33,625 nucleotides of DNA from CAYLHF01 sp964383365 (GCA_964383365.1 CAYLHF010000033.1:1-33625), one strand, 5' to 3'. Positions 1 to 9,013 are shown, counted from the stretch's first letter. Translations and numbers: made by a program. The notes: generated from the letters alone by a model not told the origin.

Positions 1-79
1 CGCTTGGTGCGAGGCCGCCTCTAATTTTCGCTCCATTAGCGCTGTGCGCTTCCGGGGCTATATCATCCAATCATCCAGA

Positions 80-526
80 TTAGTTGATCGCAGTCGACAT
101 GCCTGCAGGAGTTGTTCCTGAAAGCGAGAGGACTACCTGATTCAACTGAGTAGATGTACCGGTTTCGTAACTCGTACCAGTGATAGTCATCGTCGAAGAT
201 GTCTGGCTGGCAAGAGCGAAGATACCGTTCAGGTTTTCGTACTCGCTTGACGTGGCCGTAGGCGTGTTGTACGTCTGGTCACCGGTCTCATATCCGAGCT
301 GGTCGAACGTGATACCTGTCCAGTTGGTAGCTTCTGCGCCACCACCAAATGCCTTCGGCTTCAGTTTCCAAGCCTGGATGTCGCTACCGATACGGATTGC
401 ATCGCTTACGAGAGCATCTGCGTTGGCTTTTCTCTGATTTTCGTTGAAAGCCTGGATACCGACTACGACAGCCAGTCCAACGATAACAATACCGAGTACG
501 AGAAGAAGAAGTTGCTGCTGACCCAT
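80..526 (-). CDS. Pilin-like small membrane-anchored protein
   Basis: This 148-residue protein begins MGQQQ and runs straight into a hydrophobic stretch (about residues 5-27, LLLLVLGIVIVG...), then a short polar linker and a Ser/Thr/Gly-rich C-terminal domain. That layout is seen in type IV pilins and pseudopilins. The very short leader ending in Gly2 would fit prepilin-type processing, but the usual Glu at +5 of the mature protein is absent. The start is well supported: AAGGAGG lies 7 bases upstream (534-540 on the plus strand). It is divergent from the DUF4342 gene. No pilus assembly genes are in the window, so a role in a surface filament or secretion pseudopilus is inference. It could also be a simple membrane-anchored protein. 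Confidence 0.75.
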   Translation of the reverse strand: MGQQQLLLLVLGIVIVGLAVVVGIQAFNENQRKANADALVSDAIRIGSDIQAWKLKPKAFGGGAEATNWTGITFDQLGYETGDQTYNTPTATSSEYENLNGIFALASQTSSTMTITGTSYETGTSTQLNQVVLSLSGTTPAGMSTAIN

Positions 527-533
527 GGTTAAA

Positions 534-540
534 CCTCCTT
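534..540 (-). promoter_or_regulatory. Strong ribosome binding site of the pilin-like gene
   Basis: Reading the minus strand, AAGGAGG lies 7 bases before the ATG. It is one of the few near-perfect Shine-Dalgarno sequences in this window, which suggests the small pilin-like protein is made in quantity. Confidence 0.7.
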
Positions 541-767
541 GGTCTTGTTAGCAATAAGTGTGAGAATCACACGTGGTTCGATAAACCGTTCTGGCTGCGG
601 TATCGACGGAGCAGAAAAGGACTTAAGAAATTGCATTATGAAGTTACAATGAAGCGCCAAGGCGTGTTCTTTTGTCTTCGCCGACATGAGTAGTCGCAAC
701 ACAGACTGGAGCTGCGCGTACCGTATATATTCTGATAGCCATTTATAGACGAAGAACACACGCCATC

Positions 768-1076
768 ATGGTCGACAACGAACGCCTCCGGATAAGCAAG
801 GAAGAAATCAAACTCAAAGGCAGCCAACTGGTAGACAAAGTCAAGGAAGTCATCGAGGAGGGAAACGCGCGACGAATCAGTATTCGAAAAGACGATCGAA
901 TTCTGCTGACATTTCCGCTTACCGTCGGCGTCGGTGGTGCCGCAGCGGCCTTGTTGTTTACTCCTGTTCTGGCAGCAGTGGGGGCCCTCGCAGCGCTCGT
1001 CACAGATGTCGAGATTGTTATTGAGCGTCAGGAAGAAGCGGTGGTCGAGATCGAAGATGTCGCCGAGAGTGAGTAG
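768..1076 (+). CDS. DUF4342 domain protein
   Basis: A 102-residue protein matching the DUF4342 pattern: an amphipathic N-terminal helix (about 15-32), the REGN-type motif EEGNARRI near residues 30-37, a strand-like segment ILLTFPLTVG, then a hydrophobic segment (about 46-79, including PVLAAVGALAALVTD), and an acidic tail. The family is widespread in bacteria, sometimes joined to a UBA-like helix, and has no established biochemical function. It lies 38 bases upstream of the dehydratase gene on the same strand. The start has no clear Shine-Dalgarno sequence. The family call is from memory of the motif pattern. Confidence 0.8.
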   Translation: MVDNERLRISKEEIKLKGSQLVDKVKEVIEEGNARRISIRKDDRILLTFPLTVGVGGAAAALLFTPVLAAVGALAALVTDVEIVIERQEEAVVEIEDVAESE

Positions 1077-1114
1077 ATTGCGTAAACCGTATTTCTATTT
1101 ATTCAATTCCGGGC

Positions 1115-2125
1115 ATGGAAGAAATCGTGGCCGAGTATTCTGAAGATTCCTGCGTCGTACGATTCGAAGACATTGAATCGGCAGCAACAACTATTCGGGG
1201 TACCGCCAATGCTACGCCGGTTCTGACCTCCAGAACCCTGAACAGTACTATCGGTGGAACGGCGTTCATCAAGTGCGAAAATTTTCAGCGCACAGGCGCG
1301 TTTAAATTTCGTGGAGCCTTTAATGCGCTTTCCAGGCTTTCGCCTGTTGAGCAGGCTCGCGGTGTGCTCACCTATTCGTCGGGAAACCACGCACAGGCCG
1401 TTGCTCTCGCCGGAAGTCTCCTCGCTGTTCCAACGACGGTCATCATGCCGGACGATGCCCCCGTAATCAAGAAGACGGCGACAGAACAATACGGGGCATC
1501 CGTCATATTCTACGACAAGAATACCTGTACGCGGGAGAGCCTCGCCCAGGAGATCAGTGCCGAGCGCGGCCTTCCTATCATCCCCCCCTACAATCATCCT
1601 CTCGTTATCGCCGGTCAGGGTACGGTCGGACTGGAGTTACTCACGGTGGTCGATGATCTGGACATTCTTCTGGTTTGCTGCGGAGGCGGAGGATTACTAT
1701 CGGGCTGCGCTCTTGCAGCCAAACACATTCAGCCCTCGTGCCGCGTAATTGGCGTCGAACCGGCTGCAGCCGACGACGCCTGCCGGACATTTCATTCCGG
1801 TGAACTCCAGACCGTCCGTAATCCCGATACGATTGCGGACGGTGCCAGAACACCATATCTGGGATCAATTACTTTTCCGCTCGTCATGCGATACGTAGAC
1901 GATATGGTGTCCGTATCGGAAGAATCCATTCTTCGCGCCATGAAATTTTACTGGGAGCGGATGAAAATAATCGTAGAGCCCACCGGGGCTCTCGCCCTGG
2001 CGGCACTTCTGGATGGCACCGTCCAGGCGGCAGGGAATCGGGTTGGCATTGTCGTAAGTGGTGGAAACGTCGATTTGAAAACCGCACTTGATCTGTTCAA
2101 TCGACTCTCGGACGCAGAACGGTGA
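1115..2125 (+). CDS. PLP-dependent threonine/serine dehydratase (or serine racemase-like)
   Basis: A 336-residue fold-type II PLP enzyme. The Schiff-base lysine is K64 in GAFKFRGA. The substrate loop SSGNHAQ is at 88-94, and the phosphate-binding glycine loop CGGGGLLSG starts near 189. The length fits the short catabolic threonine dehydratase/serine racemase/threo-3-hydroxyaspartate dehydratase group. No ACT domain follows, so allosteric isoleucine-pathway regulation of the IlvA type is unlikely. The reaction is deamination of L-Thr or L-Ser to a 2-oxo acid plus ammonia, or serine racemisation; sequence alone does not separate these. Its stop overlaps the GTG start of the next gene by four bases, suggesting translational coupling. 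Confidence 0.87.
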   Translation: MEEIVAEYSEDSCVVRFEDIESAATTIRGTANATPVLTSRTLNSTIGGTAFIKCENFQRTGAFKFRGAFNALSRLSPVEQARGVLTYSSGNHAQAVALAGSLLAVPTTVIMPDDAPVIKKTATEQYGASVIFYDKNTCTRESLAQEISAERGLPIIPPYNHPLVIAGQGTVGLELLTVVDDLDILLVCCGGGGLLSGCALAAKHIQPSCRVIGVEPAAADDACRTFHSGELQTVRNPDTIADGARTPYLGSITFPLVMRYVDDMVSVSEESILRAMKFYWERMKIIVEPTGALALAALLDGTVQAAGNRVGIVVSGGNVDLKTALDLFNRLSDAER

Positions 2126-3033
2126 ACAGGTCTCCAGAACCCAGAACAGGAGAACAGACCGACCTGCAACGATTCGTCGGGAAAACGGAGACACGGTGTT
2201 CAGCGCGCGCTGAATGCCGCAGTCACGTCTCATCACTTCGCGCTTATCTGGATCCTGTCGTATCCAAATATGAGCGAAAGTCATTTATCTCGAGAGATCC
2301 TATTTCGGTCCCTCACGGATTTGACACCCTGCGGGATCGTGAAATCATCGGATTGTTTGCTGCCATTCTCGCGTGGGGTCGCCGCGACACGTTGCTTCGT
2401 AAGCTGGCTGATCTGTGCGAACGATTCGACTATCGGCCGTATGACTTCATCAAAAGGTTTGACAGAATTAGAGATGCTCCCAGACTCGAGGGATTCGTCC
2501 ATCGCACGTTTAATGCAGAGGACGCCTCCTGGCTCTGCCTGGGCCTAAAGCGATCTATTGAGAATTATCACTCCGTCGAGGCAATCGCGACGGACGGCGT
2601 TCCGGCCGGGAATAAAACCATCGAGCAGAATATATCGGCTCTAAGCGGTCGATTGTTGGCTGCCGTACCGGAGGCACCCGTACGACTGAGAAAACATCTG
2701 GCCCGGCCCGAAACAGGGAGCGCGTGCAAGCGACTCTCCATGTATTTTCGTTGGATGGTGCGATCTGGTCCCGTCGACCTCGGTCTCTGGCGAAGAGTCA
2801 AGCCACATCAACTCGTCCTTCCACTCGATGTCCACACGGGAAGACAGGCTCGCCGGATAGGTCTTCTCGAGCGCAAAACCAATGATTGGAAAGCGGTTAT
2901 GGAATTATCAGAGCGCTGTCGTCTCCTCAATCCCTACGACCCGTGTCGCTACGATTTCGCTCTATTCGGAACCGGAGAGGCCGGCGAAACGCTCAGCCTT
3001 GACACGCAGTCATCCGGAGAAAGCTCGCGTTGA
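2122..3033 (+). CDS. TIGR02757/DUF2400 family protein
   Basis: A 303-residue protein of the TIGR02757 (DUF2400) family, common in Bacteroidota and relatives and of unknown biochemical function. Hallmarks seen are EIIGLFAAILAWGRR at 74-88, MYFRWMVR at 207-214, LPLDVHTG at 233-240 and a YDFALFG motif near the C-terminus. The family is usually about 250-260 residues, and the first 45 residues here look unconserved, so the true start may be internal. The GTG used here overlaps the stop of the dehydratase gene (GTGA), which supports coupling but does not prove the start. The fold resembles helical HhH-type DNA-repair proteins only loosely; no function is assigned. Confidence 0.87.
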   Translation: MNRSPEPRTGEQTDLQRFVGKTETRCSARAECRSHVSSLRAYLDPVVSKYERKSFISRDPISVPHGFDTLRDREIIGLFAAILAWGRRDTLLRKLADLCERFDYRPYDFIKRFDRIRDAPRLEGFVHRTFNAEDASWLCLGLKRSIENYHSVEAIATDGVPAGNKTIEQNISALSGRLLAAVPEAPVRLRKHLARPETGSACKRLSMYFRWMVRSGPVDLGLWRRVKPHQLVLPLDVHTGRQARRIGLLERKTNDWKAVMELSERCRLLNPYDPCRYDFALFGTGEAGETLSLDTQSSGESSR

Positions 3034-3052
3034 CGCGTAGCCATAGAATCAA

Positions 3053-3586
3053 TCAGTCCTGGGATCCGTCGTGTCGTTCTGCAACCCGCGATCCGACGCC
3101 ATAGTAGGCGCGCTGATGGTAAACAACCGGTCTTCCGGCCTTCCCCTCTGATATATGAATTACGCGACCGACCAGAATCGAATGATCTCCACCTGGAAGC
3201 ACGTCTTCAGCCACACAGGTAAACGAAACCAGAACATCACTCAGAACAGGATTCCCGTTCGAAACGACATAGTCCAGACCAGAAAACTGTTCTTCCTGAC
3301 TCAATTCAGGGGTAGCAAACCGATCGGAAAGCGATGATTGGTCTTCCCGGAGTACATGGACGACGTATGATTCTGCTGAGACGATCCGATCGTGGATTGA
3401 CGTCGATCGTTGCACATTAAAACAGATGAGGGGAGGATTCAGCGACAGACTGACGAACGAGCCGATAGTAATTCCAGCGAATCCATCACCATCTCCAACG
3501 GTAACCACCGTCACAACCGTCGGAACGTGGCGCATTCCACGGCGGAACGCGTCATCGTCAATACCATTCAGAATATGATCAGACAT
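3053..3586 (-). CDS. Flavin reductase-like FMN-binding protein
   Basis: A 177-residue protein of the flavin reductase/FMN-binding split-barrel family. The conserved core is seen as MRHVPTVVTVVTV, FAGITIGSFVSLSLNPPLICF and the late GRV(I)H segment. Such proteins reduce FMN or FAD with NAD(P)H, often for a partner monooxygenase, or act as oxidoreductases themselves. The ATG at 3586 (MSDHIL) was preferred to an in-frame TTG at 3622, 36 bases upstream. The gene lies behind dnaJ on the same strand with a 65-base gap, so it may be co-transcribed with the chaperone genes. No monooxygenase partner is in the window. Confidence 0.83.
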   Translation of the reverse strand: MSDHILNGIDDDAFRRGMRHVPTVVTVVTVGDGDGFAGITIGSFVSLSLNPPLICFNVQRSTSIHDRIVSAESYVVHVLREDQSSLSDRFATPELSQEEQFSGLDYVVSNGNPVLSDVLVSFTCVAEDVLPGGDHSILVGRVIHISEGKAGRPVVYHQRAYYGVGSRVAERHDGSQD

Positions 3587-3651
3587 CGGATCGGTGGATG
3601 TGAAATTGATTCGTGCTCTCAAAAATGTTCTGAGGGTGGGGTATCAACGAC

Positions 3652-4818
3652 TCAGGAAAATACATCTTTAACCCTGCTGAAGAACGATCTTTTGTCATCT
3701 TCAGACTCAGGATCTGGCTTGAATGATTCTGATGACCTCATCTTCGTAATGATGTCACGTTCAGAATCAGACAATGTGGTGGGAGTCCAAACGTGTACAC
3801 GAACCATCTGATCTCCGCGCCGCGTCGACTCTATGTCAGGAATACCACGTTCGCGCATTCGAAGTATTTTTCCAGATTGTATCCCGGGATCAACCTGCAG
3901 TCGGGCTTTTCCTTTTAGCGTCGGGACATCCACTTCGGTACCCAGTGCTGCCTCGGGAAAACTCAGATAGAGCTCGTGAAAAATATCGAGACCTTCTCTC
4001 GAGAAGTGTTCATGCTCGATTTCTTCGATTTCTACTCGAAGATCCCCGGGACCACCACCTCGGATACCGGCATTACCTGCATTTCGAAGGGTCAGGTAGT
4101 GTCCTTCGAGAACGCCCGGAGGAACCTTTACAGGAATGGTTTCCACTCCCTTGTTTCGTCCCTCACCGACACAGTCTGGACATTTGTTCTTAATAATTCG
4201 TCCTTCACCTCTACACGTCGGGCATGGTTGTACGTTCACGAATTGACCAAAAACAGACCGGGTAACCTGGCGGACCTCTCCGGCTCCGCTACACGTCTGG
4301 CAGGTATCGTACGAGTCCGCTTCGTCAGCGGCTCCCTTTCCGTCGCAGGATTCGCATACGGTGAACTTTCGAACTTTGATTTTTTTCTCCACACCCTCGG
4401 CAATTTCCTCGAGTGTCAGGGGAAGCTTTATCCTGAGATCACTTCCAGGTCTTCCCTGACGTCGCGTTCGGCCACCTCTACCACGAGCACCCCCAAAGAC
4501 CTCGTCGAAAATGCTTCCTCCACTGCCGAATATGTCGCTGAAGGCGCCGAAGATATCATTAATATCCTGAAATCCAGCGCCCCCTCCTGCACCATTTCCA
4601 CGCACACCTGCATGTCCAAAACGATCGTAACGCTGTCTTTTCTGCGTATCTGACAGTACTTCGTATGCTTCAGCCGCCTGTTTGAATTGTTCTTCAGCCG
4701 CCTGATCTCCCGGATTTCGGTCAGGATGGTATTTGAGTGCCAGCTTCCGGTACGCCTTTTTCAATTCGTCGGCCGACGCGGTTTTAGCAACACCCAGTAT
4801 TTCGTAATAGTCTCTCAT
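3652..4818 (-). CDS. dnaJ: Chaperone DnaJ (Hsp40)
   Basis: A 388-residue type I J-protein, co-chaperone of DnaK: it stimulates DnaK ATPase and delivers unfolded substrates in the cytoplasm. The J domain has HPD at 31-33. A Gly/Phe-rich linker covers about 75-125. Four CxxCxGxG zinc motifs occur at 155-162, 173-180, 199-206 and 213-220. Two C-terminal beta-barrel domains follow. The tail is rich in Asp, Ser and Lys. It is 88 bases downstream of grpE in the order hrcA-grpE-dnaJ; dnaK is not in the window. Confidence 0.98.
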   Translation of the reverse strand: MRDYYEILGVAKTASADELKKAYRKLALKYHPDRNPGDQAAEEQFKQAAEAYEVLSDTQKRQRYDRFGHAGVRGNGAGGGAGFQDINDIFGAFSDIFGSGGSIFDEVFGGARGRGGRTRRQGRPGSDLRIKLPLTLEEIAEGVEKKIKVRKFTVCESCDGKGAADEADSYDTCQTCSGAGEVRQVTRSVFGQFVNVQPCPTCRGEGRIIKNKCPDCVGEGRNKGVETIPVKVPPGVLEGHYLTLRNAGNAGIRGGGPGDLRVEIEEIEHEHFSREGLDIFHELYLSFPEAALGTEVDVPTLKGKARLQVDPGIQSGKILRMRERGIPDIESTRRGDQMVRVHVWTPTTLSDSERDIITKMRSSESFKPDPESEDDKRSFFSRVKDVFS

Positions 4819-4906
4819 TCAATCGTGTAAGCCAGAGGGTATACCGATATAGTATCGGCTGATAATCGAGTTCAGGGAAGGGACCTGATAAGAGTCCGGG
4901 AACAGA

Positions 4907-5563
4907 TCACGTCGAAACAACGACTTTTGAATGTCTGAGAATGGCGTCCCCCATTCTATAGCCCTTCTGAATTTCTGATACTACGACACCAACCTCTTCG
5001 TTCTCGGCAGCAGGTTGTTGCATCAGTGCTTCGTGTAATTCTTCGTCGAATGTGCATCCCACTGCATCGATGGGTTCCACATTCAGCCTCTTTAGTGCAT
5101 CAAGCATTTTCTGATGAACCAGTTCGACCCCGCTTCGAAGCGCATCATAATCAGATTCTGCACCTTTCTTTTTCTTTTTCCCGGGAGATTCTGTGGCCTG
5201 GAGTGATCGCTCGAAATCGTCAAGAACATCCAGGAACTGCTCCATCACAAGCTTTTTCCCAAAAGAAACCATCTGCTGTTTCTCCTGCTCCGTTCGTCTT
5301 CGGTAATTCTGAAACTCTGCCGCCTGTCGCTTCCATTTATCAGACACTTCCTCCAATTCCTGGCTGAGTGACTCAATTTCTGACGATCTGACAGCGAGTT
5401 CATCGATAGCCTGTACAACGATATCGGCGGTCTCCTCATTCATGTGTTCTGAAACTTCTGCGCGGGTGGTCTCAATATCTTCACTGGAGACCTCCACTGA
5501 CTGATTTTCATCGTCGGCGCGATTCGTTCCCGACGTTTCTTCCAATTTTTCCTCCGTTACCAT
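4907..5563 (-). CDS. grpE: Nucleotide exchange factor GrpE
   Basis: A 218-residue GrpE, which exchanges ADP for ATP on DnaK. An acidic, Glu/Ser/Thr-rich N-terminus (about 1-50) leads into a long coiled coil containing KRQAAEFQNYRRRTEQEK. The C-terminal beta domain ends with the signature EVGVVVSEIQKGYRMGDAILRHSKV. A KKKKKG insert in the middle lengthens the protein slightly. It sits between hrcA (65-base gap) and dnaJ (88-base gap) on the same strand. Confidence 0.97.
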   Translation of the reverse strand: MVTEEKLEETSGTNRADDENQSVEVSSEDIETTRAEVSEHMNEETADIVVQAIDELAVRSSEIESLSQELEEVSDKWKRQAAEFQNYRRRTEQEKQQMVSFGKKLVMEQFLDVLDDFERSLQATESPGKKKKKGAESDYDALRSGVELVHQKMLDALKRLNVEPIDAVGCTFDEELHEALMQQPAAENEEVGVVVSEIQKGYRMGDAILRHSKVVVST

Positions 5564-5628
5564 ATCTCAATTAACCGCGCGTCGGCGGGAATGTCGTAGT
5601 GTAAATTCGTTCTTGTACTCAGGGCGTA

Positions 5629-6714
5629 TCAGGCCCGGGGCGTGGAAAACCCGGGACTATCCGGCCAGGACATAAGACTCGCCATGCCTTCGACGAGCGC
5701 AACAACCCTGGCATAATTCATTCTCGTCGGACCGATTACACCCAGCGTACCGGAAAGGTTACTTCGCTTGAATGTGGCCGTGACAATAGACATGTTCTCC
5801 AATTGCTGACTACCGGTATCTCCGGAAGTACCCTCTCCGATCTGAATGCGTGCCCGCCCGGCCAACGGAGACTCTGGTCCATGTTCCAGGAGTTGCACGA
5901 CCGAAGACGAATCATCGAGTAAGGCCACAAGATTCTTTATCCGATTGACGGACGAAAACTCAGGCTGCTCAAGAATATTACTCGTCCCTTCCACCCGAAT
6001 CTTGCGCCCCTCCGGTGGATCACTGAACAGGACGGACGATTCATTGATGAGCAGTGGAACGATCCCCGTGTCGTCATGACTGAGATCCGAGACTCGCGGA
6101 ACACATGTTCGGCGTATTTCATCCAGCGTCAATCCGACCAATCGCTGATTCAGAATAGAGACGAGACGATCCAGTCGCGACCTGCTTTTTACGGGTCGAG
6201 CCATCGCGAGAAGAATCGTGCGGAGAAGCCCGCCCTCAATACTCAGTACAAACATCACCCGATCGGACGAGACGGGTACGATCTCCAGGCGTTCCAACTT
6301 TCCCGAACGCAACCCGGGACTCAGTACGACACCCAAAAGTCCCGCCAATTTTGCGAGCAACCTCGAACTCTCCTGAAATAGTGACTCCGAGTGCTCTGCT
6401 ACCGGCCCCAATGTCTTCTTGATCAGGCGCTGCTCGTCACGGGTAAGCACTATGTTCTCCATCAGTTCGTCGACAAAGGCCCTGTATCCGAGTTTCGTGG
6501 GTACCCGACCGGCAGATGTGTGCGGGTGATCGAGATAGCCCATGGCCTCAAGGTCACTCATCGTGCTGCGAATCGTCGCGGAACTGAGCCCGATCTGAAA
6601 CTGATTCAGAAGAGAACGTGACCCCACAGGGCCGGCTGTCTCGATAAAGCTCTTGACCACCAGTCGCAGGATCACACGTTCTCGTCTGGAGAGCGGTCGT
6701 CCGGCGTACGTCAT
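5629..6714 (-). CDS. hrcA: Heat-inducible transcription repressor HrcA
   Basis: A 361-residue HrcA repressor. The N-terminal winged helix shows the family signatures PVGSRSLL and LSSATIRSTMSDLEAMGYLDHPHTSAGRVPT in pieces between residues 28 and 70. The middle and C-terminal GAF-like dimerisation domain ends with a GVIGPTRMNYARVVALVEGM motif. HrcA classically binds CIRCE operators before groE and dnaK-type operons. I found no convincing CIRCE inverted repeat in the 100 bases upstream here. It is the first gene of the minus-strand hrcA-grpE-dnaJ cluster. Confidence 0.97.
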   Translation of the reverse strand: MTYAGRPLSRRERVILRLVVKSFIETAGPVGSRSLLNQFQIGLSSATIRSTMSDLEAMGYLDHPHTSAGRVPTKLGYRAFVDELMENIVLTRDEQRLIKKTLGPVAEHSESLFQESSRLLAKLAGLLGVVLSPGLRSGKLERLEIVPVSSDRVMFVLSIEGGLLRTILLAMARPVKSRSRLDRLVSILNQRLVGLTLDEIRRTCVPRVSDLSHDDTGIVPLLINESSVLFSDPPEGRKIRVEGTSNILEQPEFSSVNRIKNLVALLDDSSSVVQLLEHGPESPLAGRARIQIGEGTSGDTGSQQLENMSIVTATFKRSNLSGTLGVIGPTRMNYARVVALVEGMASLMSWPDSPGFSTPRA

Positions 6715-6820
6715 ACCTGTATTTCGTGCTGAGCGAAAAATAACACTCCCTCAAACACCACTATTGGGGTCCTGTTTCCATAGAGAAGATTGAGATTCGT
6801 GGGAAATGTATGAAAATGTT

Positions 6821-6851
6821 GGCGCGGCCTTTTCGAGGAAAAGGCCGCGCC
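6821..6851 (-). terminator. Strong hairpin downstream of the Arg-rich secreted protein
   Basis: A perfect 14-bp inverted repeat, GGCGCGGCCTTTTC with its complement, around a 3-base GAG loop. It begins 28 bases past the stop of the minus-strand gene at 6880. On the minus strand the tail is AACATTTTCA, so the U tract is weak. It separates that gene from hrcA and most likely acts as a terminator or mRNA end. Confidence 0.7.
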
Positions 6852-6879
6852 CTACAGCATATCCAGTTGCCAGGGTCCG

Positions 6880-8365
6880 TTATTGGATACGCTGTATTTC
6901 GGTCTCTTTCTTGAGATAGATGTCACTGCCGCGCTCTGACCGGAAGCGAACTTCGCTTCCCGATCGAAGCGGACGCTCGGGCACGCCGTTCCTGACGTAT
7001 CCAGCCTCATCATCGGCGCCGTAATAATCGTCGTAGTCATCAGCAGAAGCGCTGACCGCGTCCGCACCATAATCCCACAGCCACCCCTCGTCTTCGGGAA
7101 GAAGTGAAATAGGGACATATCCGCCTGCATCTCCTGGTCTGAACAGGCGAGAGTGGCGGATGGCCCTCACTCGACCTCGATTCAAGTCCAGCTTTCCGGC
7201 CCGATAGCCATCCGTCTCCCGGTATTCATCCATGACGTAGCCGTCATAGGGTCGGGTCGAAATAATTTCAAATCCGGTAAAGGGATCCCCCACAACGAAC
7301 ATTTCTCGGTCGTATAGAATCTCTCCGTCGGCGTAAACAGACGCGGTCATACGGCCGAGATTTTCAGGAATGTTCCGGACATAGCCCAAATACTCCCCAC
7401 CGTAATAGATGTCAATCTGGCTGATATCGACCTGAATCTTAGCCACGTCATCATCAGCATATAACAACCGGTGTTGATAATGCGTCTCGAGTTCAAGACG
7501 AGCCTCCCTCCTTCTGCTTCCATAGTTCGAGCGCACGTAAACTATCTGCCGATATCTATAGTGGGGATGCCAGAATCGTTGATATCGGATCCGCCATGGC
7601 CAGGAGATGTGTAAATGAATACGCGGCCAGTAAAGTCGAAGATGTCGCCGCGAGTAGTGACTCGTATACGGGTAGTATCTGTGACCGAACGACGTTCGAA
7701 TGGTCGATGCCCGCCTATAATCCCGCCGTCGGGATGGAACGTACGTTCTCCGCCCGGACGACCTTCGACCTATGTTTCGCCCACCCCGATTTCCATGACC
7801 GTCGATCCTCTGGGTTGACCGGGTACCGACGCGCGGTGAATTCGGGGTATTGCGCCCCCGGGAGACATCTGAAGTACGATCCGTGGAGATGCGGGTATCG
7901 CGACCCGTTGACCCGCGAGTGTTACTCCCCCGTGATCCCCGGTCCACAATGTTACCTTCGTACTTTCTCGAGTCGCTATTTCGGCGACCGGTTCCCGTCC
8001 TCCCGTTGTCACTACGTTCGCGCCCGCTCCGGGTGGATCCAAGCCCGTTCGACCGGCCGTTACCTCGAGCCTTCGATCGANNNNNNNNNNNNNNNNNNNN
8101 NNNNNNNNNNNNNNNNNNNNNNNNNNNNNNNNNNNNNNNNNNNNNNNNNNNNNNNNNNNNNNNNNNNNNNNNNNNNNNNNGCCTTCGACCGAGCGCTTTT
8201 CTCCGCTTGCCTGGTTTTCCGTACGTGTTCGTTCGTCTGCTGCCTCTTACCAGAATTCGTTCTTCCACGCTGGGCCGAAACAGTTGCTGGCCAGATGGCA
8301 ACGGAAACGAACAGCACCAGGACCAGGTAGATGGGTCCATTGTTTAGTCGTAAAGAGTTTGTCAT
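6880..8365 (-). CDS. Secreted Arg-rich low-complexity protein, interrupted by a scaffold gap
   Basis: The N-terminus is on 8181-8365: MTNSLRLNN, a hydrophobic signal segment and VSAQR, with GGAGG five bases before the ATG. After the N run the minus strand continues (about 6880-8080) in a different frame with a long Arg/Gly/Ser/Asn-rich region rich in RG and RS pairs, then a His/Tyr/Arg-rich segment. A compact folded domain follows that includes DIYYGGEYLGYVRN and GDPFTGFEIISTRPYDGYVMDEYRETDGYRAGKL. The frame change is meaningless because the gap length is arbitrary, so I treat both parts as one gene. Family not recognised. The signal peptide implies export. The repetitive middle probably caused the assembly break. 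Confidence 0.7.
8081..8180. other. Scaffold gap (100 N)
   Basis: Exactly 100 N, a conventional placeholder for unknown length. It falls inside the low-complexity Arg-rich region of the secreted protein gene, so the real missing sequence is probably repeat-like. Confidence 0.99.
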
Positions 8366-8471
8366 AGGGACCTCCATATCCTCACTGTTTGTCAAAATGA
8401 TTGACGGACCCACCTGAGTCCTTAGACAAAGGTGTGCCAGAAAGAGAGAGGGGCCTACGGAAAGACAGAGG

Positions 8472-8504
8472 GCGATTTATCGACGAAATCCGTCGATAAA
8501 TCGC
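8472..8504 (-). terminator. Hairpin downstream of the DUF2231 gene
   Basis: A perfect 14-bp inverted repeat, GCGATTTATCGACG with its complement, around a 5-base loop AAATC. It sits 36 bases past the stop of the minus-strand DUF2231 gene and upstream of the next gene's start. The tail on the minus strand is pyrimidine-rich (CCTCTGTCTTTCC) but not a clean U run. Confidence 0.65.
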
Positions 8505-8539
8505 GGAAAATGACTACGAACCGTCCACTTATAAGGACA

Positions 8540-9013
8540 CTACACCGGGACTCCCCAGACCATCGTTGCACCGATATGTCCGGTCCAGGCGATGAGTATT
8601 CCCGCCGCCAGTGCAACGATCGTGACGAGTAGTCGGACGAGTGGACGAATACCGGCACGAGTGGTATCACGATCCGAAAAACGCCTGCTCAAAAGCAGAA
8701 CCAGGAGTGCCAGTCCAGTCAGAATGAGACCAATGATAGCCGCATCCTCGTGTGTATGCACCAGCTCTTCCACGATCGGTGTTCCCTCGCTTTGTTCCTT
8801 CAAAACATCGCCTGTGAGATACGCCAATCCAGCTCCGATGAATCCGATAAATTCACACCATGAGGCAAGAGATAACCAACGAATCCGGTCCCGGACCAAC
8901 CAGAGTATGGCGAACCCTGCAGCTGCCAGAACGAAGGCCACCGGGAAATGCACGACCAGCGGATGCCAATTTGGAATGCTGTACCTGAGAACTTCTGTCA
9001 CGTTTCTTTTCAC
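8540..9013 (-). CDS. DUF2231 membrane protein
   Basis: A 157-residue integral membrane protein with about four hydrophobic segments. The DUF2231 signature is clear: HPLVVHFPVAFVLAAAGF near the start, the loop motif HTHEDAA in the middle, and WTGHIGATMVWGVPV at the end. The conserved histidines have led to suggestions of metal or heme binding for the family, but function is not established. It is divergent from sppA, with 157 bases between the two starts. Confidence 0.85.
   Translation of the reverse strand: MKRNVTEVLRYSIPNWHPLVVHFPVAFVLAAAGFAILWLVRDRIRWLSLASWCEFIGFIGAGLAYLTGDVLKEQSEGTPIVEELVHTHEDAAIIGLILTGLALLVLLLSRRFSDRDTTRAGIRPLVRLLVTIVALAAGILIAWTGHIGATMVWGVPV

Noticed and set aside
6715..6780. 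Possible CIRCE operator before hrcA
   Set aside because: GAGTGTTAT and TCAGCAC occur, but not in the TTAGCACTC-N9-GAGTGCTAA arrangement.
7596..8330. Plus-strand frame across the N run
   Set aside because: It is a mirror of the Arg-rich minus-strand gene, whose C-terminal part has clear protein character.
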